Source: CAVSWN01 sp046728115
Lineage (GTDB): Bacteria > Acidobacteriota > Vicinamibacteria > Vicinamibacterales > CAVVIG01
Direction of reading: 5' to 3'
DNA length: 13,782 bases
Assembly (NCBI GenBank): GCA_046728115.1
Contig: JBKPDW010000108.1
Coordinates: 1 to 13,782, forward strand
The notes under the pieces are model-generated. The model was given only the letters and a program-made list of their open reading frames with translations, was not told the DNA's origin and ran no database searches. Within the stretch, counting starts at the first letter, position 1. Each line of letters opens with the position of its first letter. Positions 7,854-13,782 of the stretch are shown one piece after another. A program made the position numbers and the translations under genes.

Positions 7854-9311
7854 GCAGAACTGGTACTCCGGCGATCCTGCAATCAAATGCACAAGGCCCG
7901 CAGACTTCGCCTGGATCTGCGCATCTGTTGCTGTCCACGCTCCGGTTCCACCCAGGTAGTTCATCAGCTCCGATGACGTGGCGGCATCCATCGGAGCCGT
8001 GACGAGTTCGTCAGTGAAAAACGACAGCAACGCGTCGGGCGTCTTCGCAGATGGCTTTGCGACCGTGGCGAGGTTGAACTTCTGGTTCGCGGCCAGTGCC
8101 GAGGCAAAATTCATCCGCGCCAGCATCGCGCCGGTCGAGAACCAGGTCTGACCTGCATCCCAGCCGCTGACGTCCGGCGGATCGTAGAGAATCTGCCCCA
8201 TGTTCGAGAGCGGCGTCAGGGCGTCGTTGACTGAGAACCCCACCCAGCCGATGTCTTTCAGCGCCCGCACGACGAACTCGGTTGGCCACGCGTACCGAGC
8301 GAAGTACGACCCGCTATCCCAGAATTGCGGTGTCAGGAACACCTCCCTCACAACCGCCTTCATGTCGTACAGGCTCTGCAGATAAACGGACGCGATCTGA
8401 TTGACGAACGCGGGATCCGGATCGTGGAACTCGCTGACGAAGAAACGGTACAACTTGCGGGCGAGGTAACGGCCGGTGTCGGGGTTGGCGGCCAGCGCGT
8501 TGATCAGATCGATGCCGTCCTGCATGCCGTTGGCCGCCGAGCGGGGTGGAATCGTTTTGCTGCCGTCTGCGTAGATGGGGAAGCTGAAGGTCTTCGAATC
8601 GGTGTCGTGCTGGCCCGCGTTGTAGATGAATTCGTAGTGCTGCGTGCCGTCCGCGGGATTGCCCGGACGCTGCAGGTTCCAGCCCGTGAACACGCGCGCG
8701 CCCGCGTACACATCGGGTTCGGTATAGTGCCCGACACCCACCGTGAACAGTTCCATGATCTCGCGAGCGAAATTCTCCTGCGGCTTGGCCTTCGTATTCG
8801 TCCGGCCGTCGAGCCAGACGAGCATGGCGGTGTCCTTGGCGATGTCCAGCAGGATGTCGCGAAAATTTCCAAGCGCGTTGGCGCGCAGCATCTCAATCTG
8901 GCCACGCACGCCTGCTGGATCCTCCGACGGCACTGCGGCCATGTAACGCGTACCTTCGGCTGCGCCGAACGCACCCGCGACCTTGGTGTAGCCTGTCGCG
9001 AAATGGTTGTGCCAGAACAGCGTCATCTTTTCCTGCAGCGGACGATCGCTGTGAACCATGCGGAACAACCAGCGCTGACGCGCGTCCGTGATGTTCGACT
9101 GCGGCGAGAAGACGCCGCGCGTCGTGACGCCGACGAAGCCTGACTTGCCGATGTTGCTGTCCACCGTATCCGCCACGCGTTCGTAGTTCACCAGCGTAGA
9201 CACGGCTTCGCTGATCGACATCGCCCCGTACAAGTCGATTTCGTCTGGACGGGCGCCAAACCCCGCTCGCCTCAACAGATGCTCGATTTGACGATCGGAA
9301 CTGCGAGCCAT
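7851..9311 (-). CDS. DUF1800-family protein
   Basis: A 486-residue protein with the family's N-terminal signature HLLRRAGFGARPDEIDLYG at about 11-29. The central FWHNHFATGY segment is followed by NFAREIMELFTVGVGHYTEPDV and ARVFTGW. The C-terminal region has PTEFVVRALKDIGW, YDPPDVSGWDAGQTW and a final tail MNYLGGTGAW..AGLVHLIAGSPEYQFC. The family occurs in large numbers in Acidobacteriota and Planctomycetota and is nearly always beside DUF1501, but its activity is not known. No signal peptide is visible here, unlike its Tat-tagged partner. The start at ATG 9311 is supported by the purine-rich GGAGAACAAGGGGA directly upstream. It is the first gene of its pair, and the hairpin-rich region 9327-9413 forms its leader or promoter. 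Confidence 0.92.
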   Translation of the reverse strand: MARSSDRQIEHLLRRAGFGARPDEIDLYGAMSISEAVSTLVNYERVADTVDSNIGKSGFVGVTTRGVFSPQSNITDARQRWLFRMVHSDRPLQEKMTLFWHNHFATGYTKVAGAFGAAEGTRYMAAVPSEDPAGVRGQIEMLRANALGNFRDILLDIAKDTAMLVWLDGRTNTKAKPQENFAREIMELFTVGVGHYTEPDVYAGARVFTGWNLQRPGNPADGTQHYEFIYNAGQHDTDSKTFSFPIYADGSKTIPPRSAANGMQDGIDLINALAANPDTGRYLARKLYRFFVSEFHDPDPAFVNQIASVYLQSLYDMKAVVREVFLTPQFWDSGSYFARYAWPTEFVVRALKDIGWVGFSVNDALTPLSNMGQILYDPPDVSGWDAGQTWFSTGAMLARMNFASALAANQKFNLATVAKPSAKTPDALLSFFTDELVTAPMDAATSSELMNYLGGTGAWTATDAQIQAKSAGLVHLIAGSPEYQFC

Positions 9312-9326
9312 TCCCCTTGTTCTCCT

Positions 9327-9413
9327 GCCGGAATCCTATGCCAGTTCCGGCGCTTCGGCACGACCGATGATCGGTCCCCCTGCGAGGTACGCCGGCACGG
9401 CCGGCGCTCTGGC
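9327..9413 (-). promoter_or_regulatory. Hairpin-rich leader or promoter region upstream of DUF1800
   Basis: On the minus strand, GCCAG (9413-9409) can pair with CTGGC (9344-9340). Together they enclose two further stems: CGCCGGC/GCCGGCG (9390-9406, 3-base loop) and GACCGAT/ATCGGTC (9362-9376, 1-base spacer). A competing hairpin pairs 9345-9351 with 9327-9333 (GCCGGAA/TTCCGGC), puts the CTGGC strand in its loop, and ends beside the DUF1800 ribosome site. The shape suits a structured 5' leader with alternative folds. The short-spaced dyad at 9362-9376 could instead be a protein-binding operator. Complementarity is seen; function is inferred. Confidence 0.4.
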
Positions 9414-9962
9414 AATCACAGTTCGCCGCGCCTCAGCATACGGGACACAAAGACATCAACCAGTCGAGGATCACCCGGTTCACGATGAACGCCCGCGATG
9501 ATTCGTGAAATCTGCGCTGATCCGCAACAAGTACCTCTGCAATTCGGCTGAATTCGTCACCCGGATGTCAAATCTCGCACGCGGCGCGGCGCTCCTTACT
9601 TTGACCACTCCGGGCTCGGAAGCGTTACAGGGGCACCACAGGCAGATCATCGACGGATTCAGATGTCGGAAGCTGTATCCGAGGCGTCTCTGCCATCGAC
9701 GTCTGACGAGAGACGCGAAACGCGAGGCGCCGCTCGAGGTGAAAATCGAATCAGCGCCCTCGGGCAGAAACGCCGCGTACCTTGTTCTACGAACGCAGCA
9801 TTATCAGGAGCGAACACGAAGCTTCAGCGATCCTCATGCAAAAATGGCCGATAACCCGCATAAATGCCCGTTTATGTCAACCGTATATCATTGGGGAGAG
9901 TTGCGTTGCCAGCCCAGCTGTGAAATAGTGGCCGCGTTTCCGAACCGAGTCCAGCCGTTTTG
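9414..9962. other. Intergenic stretch without convincing genes
   Basis: About 550 bases, visibly less GC-rich than the flanks. Open frames here (for example 9505-9963 plus) have Arg/Ser/Cys-rich low-likelihood translations, no ribosome site and no recognisable motif, so I call no gene. Small dyads are present: TTCACGA/TCGTGAA (9479-9485 with 9503-9509) and CATAAA/TTTATG around 9859-9876. The promoter of the plus-strand cluster should lie in this spacer or within 9963-10445, but I cannot place it. The stretch could hold a decayed gene or mobile-element remnant. Confidence 0.5.
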
Positions 9963-10409
9963 ATGCGCCCCGACCAAATCGTGAGGACGTTGGTGAAGGC
10001 GGGTGGAGTTGCCATACTGTGGCTGCTCACATTCTCCTCCGTCAGCCATGCGGCGCCCGGTCCCTTCAAAGCGTTCGATCGATTGGTCTGCGACGCGCAG
10101 TCGCAGGCGCTGCGCAAACTGCTGCGGCATCCGAAATCGTACGGCGGACCGGTCACGACGAAGCAGCGGCGTTCCCGGCTCGGGCTTCGTTTCGATCTCA
10201 CCGATCATCTGCATCGCGCCAAACGCACGCCCGTTGGCAACGACGCCGCCGCGATTCAAAACGACGCGCCGGCGGCGCGCATCGTATCGGACGACCAATC
10301 GCTCCCCTCGCTGCAATCGCTCGGGTTTCTCGCCGGTCCGGTTGACAGCCATCCCAGAACCCGCGATTTCTCACCACGATCACCTCGAGGACCTCCGGCA
10401 GCCGTCTGA
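9963..10409 (+). CDS. Doubtful small secreted protein
   Basis: An open frame of about 148 codons from ATG 9963. In favour: third codon positions look more GC-rich than in the competing minus-strand frame. Residues about 10-30 also read like a signal peptide (GGVAILWLLTFSSVSHA, then APGPF, with an A-x-A-like cleavage site). Against: no good ribosome site, a low-complexity Pro/Arg/Ser tail from about residue 130, and no recognised domain. If real it would be a periplasmic or secreted protein 46 bases upstream of the radical SAM gene. I do not recognise it and consider it less likely than not to be coding. Confidence 0.2.
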   Translation: MRPDQIVRTLVKAGGVAILWLLTFSSVSHAAPGPFKAFDRLVCDAQSQALRKLLRHPKSYGGPVTTKQRRSRLGLRFDLTDHLHRAKRTPVGNDAAAIQNDAPAARIVSDDQSLPSLQSLGFLAGPVDSHPRTRDFSPRSPRGPPAAV

Positions 10410-10455
10410 CGCGTTTCGTGTCACGACCAATCCGGCATGTCAATCGAGGTGACCG

Positions 10456-11853
10456 ATGCGAGTCGTTCTCGCGGATGTAAAGTCCGATCGCGGCTTTGTC
10501 AGCAAGGACACGGTCGTCGGCGGTTACGGATCGCGACTCAATCCGTTTACGCGCGTGACGAGCGTTATGTCGTACATAAAGAAGCAGTTTCACGACGTTC
10601 CCAGCGTGCACATGGCATACGTGGCGGCGATTCTTGCGCGCGCGGGCCATGAGATACGGTGGACGCGCGGCGATATGGTTGACGGCGATGTGGCGCTGGT
10701 TCTTTCCTCGATCGTCGATCACAGGAACGAGACCGCGTTCGCCGACGCCATGCGCGCGCGCGGAATCGCGGTGGGATTCATGGGCATCGCGGCGTCGAAG
10801 ATGCCGTATCTGTTCGAGGAGCACTGCGATTTCATCTTTAACGGCGAGCCCGAGGCGGCGGCCATGCGTCTGGCCAACGGCGCGATCCCGCGCGGCACCG
10901 TCGTCAGCGAGCAGATCAACGACCTGGACTCGCTGCCTTTCCCTCGCTGGGACCTGGTGACCGACCGCCGGAGCAAGAAGCTCGGTATCCAATGGTCGTC
11001 GCGGCCGCTCGGCGGAGGCTATCCGCTGCTGGCCAGCCGCGGATGCCCGGAGTTCTGCACCTACTGCCCGCACCGGATTCTCGCCGGCTACCGTGCGCGC
11101 TCGATCGCGAACATCGTCGACGAACTCGAGCGTTTGTGCGATCACCATGACCAGCCGTACGTCATCTTCCGGGATCCGCTGTTCAGCGAGCAACGGGATC
11201 GGTGTCTGAAGCTGTGTGACGCAATCCTCGAGCGCGGGCTGACGCTGACGTTCGAGGCCGAAACGCGGCTCGACCGCCTGGACGTGGAGCTGATCGATCG
11301 GCTGTACGCCGCCGGTTTCCGCGCGATGAGTTTCGGCGTCGAGTCCACGGACCCAACGACGCTGAAGAAGTCGGGACGCCGGCCCATTCCACAGGCGCAT
11401 CAGCGGCAGATCATCGATCACTGTCGCCGCAAAGGAATCGTGACCGCCGCGTTCTACGTGCTCGGGTTCTTGCAGGACGACTGGCAGTCGATTGCGGCCA
11501 CGATCGATTACGCGATCGACCTGGGATCCACGTTCGCGCAGTTCAAGATCCTGACGCCGTATCCCGGCACCCCGATGTTCAAGCAGCTCGAGCCGCTCCT
11601 GACCGAAACGGACTGGGAAAGATTCGATGGCTTCACCCCGACGTTCCGGCACCCGAATCTCACCGATCGGGAACTGAAGTTCCTGCTCGGGGCTGCTTAC
11701 AAGCGGTTCTACATGCGGCCGTCGTATCTCGCGAACTTCCTGGAGATCCAGAACACGATGGTCCGCGACTGGGTGAGCCGCATGGATCGGCGTGTGAACG
11801 CCCGGCACTCGCGTGAGGAAATCGGCGACATCTCGCGGCCGGTGGCTTGCTGA
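10456..11853 (+). CDS. Radical SAM protein with B12-binding-like N-terminal domain
   Basis: A 465-residue protein. Residues 1-155 resemble the Rossmann-like cobalamin-binding domain that precedes many radical SAM cores (VHMAYVAAILARAGHEIRW, then DFIFNGEPEAAAMRLANG and INDLDSLPFPRWDL). The DxHxxG motif carrying the cobalt-ligand histidine is not seen. The radical SAM core has C197-x3-C201-x2-C204 (SRGCPEFCTYCPH) for the 4Fe-4S cluster. Typical barrel elements follow (FEAETRLDRLD, FRAMSFGVEST, GIVTAAFYVLGF, LTPYPGTPMF). Such enzymes use S-adenosylmethionine radicals for methylation, ring closure or C-C bond formation on lipids, pigments or antibiotics. The substrate here is unknown. Start ATG 10456 has a good ribosome site (GAGGTGA at 10446-10452). 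The aminotransferase gene follows after 106 bases. Confidence 0.9.
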   Translation: MRVVLADVKSDRGFVSKDTVVGGYGSRLNPFTRVTSVMSYIKKQFHDVPSVHMAYVAAILARAGHEIRWTRGDMVDGDVALVLSSIVDHRNETAFADAMRARGIAVGFMGIAASKMPYLFEEHCDFIFNGEPEAAAMRLANGAIPRGTVVSEQINDLDSLPFPRWDLVTDRRSKKLGIQWSSRPLGGGYPLLASRGCPEFCTYCPHRILAGYRARSIANIVDELERLCDHHDQPYVIFRDPLFSEQRDRCLKLCDAILERGLTLTFEAETRLDRLDVELIDRLYAAGFRAMSFGVESTDPTTLKKSGRRPIPQAHQRQIIDHCRRKGIVTAAFYVLGFLQDDWQSIAATIDYAIDLGSTFAQFKILTPYPGTPMFKQLEPLLTETDWERFDGFTPTFRHPNLTDRELKFLLGAAYKRFYMRPSYLANFLEIQNTMVRDWVSRMDRRVNARHSREEIGDISRPVAC

Positions 11854-11871
11854 CGACGCACACGCGGAGAT

Positions 11872-11911
11872 CGCGGAGCTCGCGCCGGAACCTGTCGAGG
11901 CGCGCTCCGCG
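11872..11911 (+). other. GC-rich hairpin in the radical SAM-aminotransferase spacer
   Basis: CGCGGAG (11872-11878) pairs with CTCCGCG (11905-11911), and inside it GCGCC (11882-11886) pairs with GGCGC (11899-11903), leaving a 12-base loop. It follows the radical SAM stop by about 20 bases. There is no T-run after it, so termination is uncertain. It could be an attenuator or an mRNA-stabilising stem between two genes of one transcript. Confidence 0.5.
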
Positions 11912-11959
11912 AGTTCTCTGTCGATCGTCGTGAAATGCGTCTCGTAGTACGCTTCCCGC

Positions 11960-13204
11960 ATGTTGACCGCAATCTCGCGCTACGGTGCGCGAGTCCTGCC
12001 GAACACAGAACAGCTGATCGACGCCTGCAAAGCGCGAGGTGAGTTCGTCCAGGGTCCGCAGATCGAGGAGTTCGAGCACGCCTTCGCGCGCCGCGCCGGC
12101 GGCGGCACGGCCATCACCGCGGCGTACGGACGCATGGCGTTCTACTTCATGGTGAAGGCGCTCGACCTGCCGGAAGGGTCGGAGATCATCTTTCCATCGC
12201 TCACCTTCTGGGTGGTGCCCGAGCTGGCGCGCGTGGCCGGGCTGAGGGTGGTTTTTGCGGACGTCAATCCGCGCACGTTCAACATCGATCCGGATTCAGT
12301 CGAGCGAATGATGACCGATCGGACGCGCGCGATCGTGCCGACACACCTGTACGGCCTGCCGTGCGACATGGATCGGATTCTCGACATCGCATCGCGGCAC
12401 AACCTGGTGGTGATCGAGGATTGTGCGCACGCGCTCGGCGCCACGTACAAGGGCAGGCCCGTCGGCACGTTTGGCACGGGCGCGCTCTTCAGCTTTCAAA
12501 CCCTCAAGCCGCTCAACTGTTACGGAGGGGGTGCGGCGCTCGTCCAGGATCCGATCCTCGGCGCCAGAGTGCGCGGTATCGTCGACGCCCTGCCATGGCC
12601 GAGCGAAAAGCGCGTGACCAATCGGTTGCGGGAAGGACGCCTCCAGCGAATCTTCATCAAGCCATGGGTGTTCTCGATCTCCCTGTTCCCCGTCCTTTGG
12701 GTGTCCGCGCTGATCGATGCCAATCCAGACGTGTTCCTCTGGGAGAAAATCCGTTCGCTGCATCCGCTGCCGGATGAATACAAGGAGCGGTTTCCCAACG
12801 TGCAGTCGGTCATCGGACTCGCCGCGCTCGACCGATTCGACGAGTGGACGTCACGCGCGCAGGCCCACGCACGGTATATGAACTCGGCGCTCGGCAACCT
12901 TCCAAATATCCACGTGCCACACGGAGACGCCGACCGCACGCACGTGTACTACCAGTACTGCGTGTTCGGTCCAAACGGCCGTAAGCGCGACGACCTGGTC
13001 GTCCGGTGCGTGCGTCGCGGTGTCGACATCGAGACGCTCCACGTCGACGTCCCGCCCGACATGCCGTTGTTCGAAGGGGCGAAGGCCGAGCGAGAAGGCG
13101 CCCGCCGCGCCGCGCAAGCGATTCAGATCCCCGTTTACTCGTCGCTGACGGACGAACAGGTCAAGCGGGTCGCAAACGTGGTACGAGACGTGCTGACCTC
13201 TTGA
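11960..13204 (+). CDS. DegT/DnrJ/EryC1/StrS-family PLP-dependent aminotransferase
   Basis: A 414-residue fold-type I PLP enzyme. Family features in order: GEFVQGPQIEEFEHAFA at the N-terminus; IIFPSLTFWVVPELARVAGLRVVFADVNP at about 76-104; VIEDCAHALGA at 151-161, with Asp154 expected to contact the PLP ring nitrogen; and FSFQTLKPLNCYGGGAAL around Lys183, the expected Schiff-base lysine. Members usually aminate keto-sugar nucleotides; some relatives act on other carbonyl groups or are dehydratases. Unusual is residues 231-252 (IFIKPWVFSI then SLFPVLWVSALI), a hydrophobic stretch long enough to touch or enter a membrane, which ordinary soluble members lack. No good ribosome site precedes ATG 11960. 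It lies between a radical SAM gene and a DedA gene, which supports a lipid-linked or membrane-proximal substrate (inference). Confidence 0.9.
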   Translation: MLTAISRYGARVLPNTEQLIDACKARGEFVQGPQIEEFEHAFARRAGGGTAITAAYGRMAFYFMVKALDLPEGSEIIFPSLTFWVVPELARVAGLRVVFADVNPRTFNIDPDSVERMMTDRTRAIVPTHLYGLPCDMDRILDIASRHNLVVIEDCAHALGATYKGRPVGTFGTGALFSFQTLKPLNCYGGGAALVQDPILGARVRGIVDALPWPSEKRVTNRLREGRLQRIFIKPWVFSISLFPVLWVSALIDANPDVFLWEKIRSLHPLPDEYKERFPNVQSVIGLAALDRFDEWTSRAQAHARYMNSALGNLPNIHVPHGDADRTHVYYQYCVFGPNGRKRDDLVVRCVRRGVDIETLHVDVPPDMPLFEGAKAEREGARRAAQAIQIPVYSSLTDEQVKRVANVVRDVLTS

Positions 13205-13205
13205 A

Positions 13206-13296
13206 GATTGGGTAATTGGGTAATTGGATTGCTCAATTCACCAATGCAATTTCGCAATCCAATTACCAGATTACCCCGTTACCCAATTACCCAATT
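13206..13296. repeat. Foldback of ATTGGGTA octamers between the aminotransferase and DedA genes
   Basis: The left arm is a period-8 tandem of ATTGGGTA starting at 13207 and ending in ATTGGATTGC. The right arm carries the complementary ACCCAATT units up to 13296. The best stem is a perfect 14-bp match, GGTAATTGGATTGC (13219-13232) with GCAATCCAATTACC (13254-13267), around a 21-base loop. Outer units (13279-13296) can pair with the left tandem if about 16 bases bulge out. It occupies essentially the whole 95-base gap, from two bases after the aminotransferase stop to three bases before the DedA ATG, so it forms the DedA leader. Confidence 0.85.
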
Positions 13297-13299
13297 CGC

Positions 13300-13782
13300 A
13301 TGCTGCAGTATCTCGCCATCTACCTGGCCGCCATCATCGAGGGCGAGATCTACTACAGCAAGGTCTGCGCGGACGCGATCGGCGGACGGCTGTTCTGGCC
13401 TGGCGTGATCGTGGCCGGCGCGCTTGGCGGCGCGACGGGCGATCAACTGTGGTTCTACGTCCTGCGCGGCCGCATTCACTGGCTCGATCGGTATCCGAAG
13501 CTGGCCCGCTATCGCGACCGCGTGATCGATCATGTACGCGCCCACGAAACCGGGCTCGTCCTGCTGAGCCGTTTCCTGCCCGGGTTGCGCACGGCCATTC
13601 CGGTGGCGTGCGCCTACGCCGCCGTCAACCCGCTGAAGTTCAGTTCGCTGAACCTGGTGAGTGCCATCGCCTGGGCCACCGCGATCATGGCTTTCGTAAA
13701 GGGTGGATCGACGACGCTCGATGCGTTCGGTCTCAACGCTTGGTGGGGGCCATTCATCCCCGCGATTATGGTCGTGTTGTTC
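13300..13782 (+). CDS. DedA/VTT-family membrane protein (partial, C-terminus off the right edge)
   Basis: 161 codons are visible from ATG 13300, which is open to the window edge. Family features: an N-terminal acidic pair in a hydrophobic helix (IIEGEIYY, Glu14 and Glu16); a glycine-rich helix with GDQLWFYVLRGR at 47-58; and the conserved SRFLPGLRTAIP at 90-101. These are followed by AAVNPLKFSSLNLVSAIAWATAIMAFVKG, a re-entrant or membrane region. DedA-domain proteins are inner-membrane transporters; some recycle undecaprenyl phosphate or flip phospholipids. Specificity cannot be told here. The start lies three bases after a foldback repeat and no ribosome site is evident, so translation may depend on that structure or on coupling. 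It reads in the same direction as the radical SAM and aminotransferase genes and is probably part of their cluster. Confidence 0.85.
   Translation, partial: MLQYLAIYLAAIIEGEIYYSKVCADAIGGRLFWPGVIVAGALGGATGDQLWFYVLRGRIHWLDRYPKLARYRDRVIDHVRAHETGLVLLSRFLPGLRTAIPVACAYAAVNPLKFSSLNLVSAIAWATAIMAFVKGGSTTLDAFGLNAWWGPFIPAIMVVLF

Noticed and set aside
6484..7854. 456-codon plus-strand open frame
   Set aside because: Antisense to the DUF1501 gene; composition typical of a shadow frame.
9328..9346. Sigma-54-like promoter (CTGGCATAGG then GGC) before DUF1800
   Set aside because: The -24 half looks good, but the -12 GC is not at the strict GG-N10-GC spacing and there is no TTGC.
9505..9963. 152-codon plus-strand open frame in the spacer
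   Set aside because: No ribosome site, no domain, and a Cys/Arg/Ser-rich translation unlike a real protein.
9888..10352. Minus-strand 154-codon frame overlapping the doubtful secreted ORF
   Set aside because: Third-position GC is poorer than in the plus frame and no motif is recognisable.
10198..11961. 587-codon open frame on the minus strand
   Set aside because: It is antisense to the radical SAM gene, which has a clear CxxxCxxC motif and ribosome site. The translation is Arg/Gln/Val-rich with no domain, as expected of an antisense shadow in GC-rich DNA.
13206..13296. CRISPR array
   Set aside because: The repeats are 8-base units without spacers and one arm is the inverse of the other; no cas genes nearby.

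Overview
This is a GC-rich (roughly 60-65 % by eye), densely coding bacterial chromosomal window. Several things fit a soil Acidobacteriota, perhaps the Vicinamibacteria: a DUF1501/DUF1800 pair, an unlinked E1 alpha/beta 2-oxoacid dehydrogenase, frequent GTG starts, and short intergenic tandem repeats folding back on themselves. This placement is inference; no rRNA or taxonomic marker is present.

Layout. (a) 1-1538, minus strand: a TetR repressor overlapping a HlyD-type membrane-fusion protein that runs off the left edge, with a perfect 16-bp palindrome upstream as probable operator. (b) 1595-2479, plus: a TIGR01777-type NAD(P)-dependent epimerase. (c) 2480-6443, minus: in transcription order E1 alpha, E1 beta, an ECF sigma factor, a ChrR-like cupin and an RskA-like membrane anti-sigma factor. 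The last three form a stress-signalling module packed directly behind the E1 genes. (d) 6544-9311, minus: a DUF1800 protein followed by a Tat-exported DUF1501 protein. (e) 9312-10455: about 1.1 kb with little convincing coding, holding a set of hairpins before DUF1800 and a doubtful small secreted ORF. (f) 10456-13782, plus: a radical SAM protein with a B12-binding-like N-terminus, a DegT-family aminotransferase with an unusual hydrophobic stretch, and a DedA/VTT membrane protein cut by the right edge. This set suggests modification and membrane handling of a lipid-linked or sugar-linked substrate.

The most distinctive non-coding signal is a group of short tandem or inverted repeats in the gene junctions (1444-1474, 5379-5451, 6457-6543, 7833-7853, 13206-13296). 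Each is built from a 6-8 base unit, and three fold into long hairpins. No RNA genes, CRISPR array or complete insertion sequence were seen.
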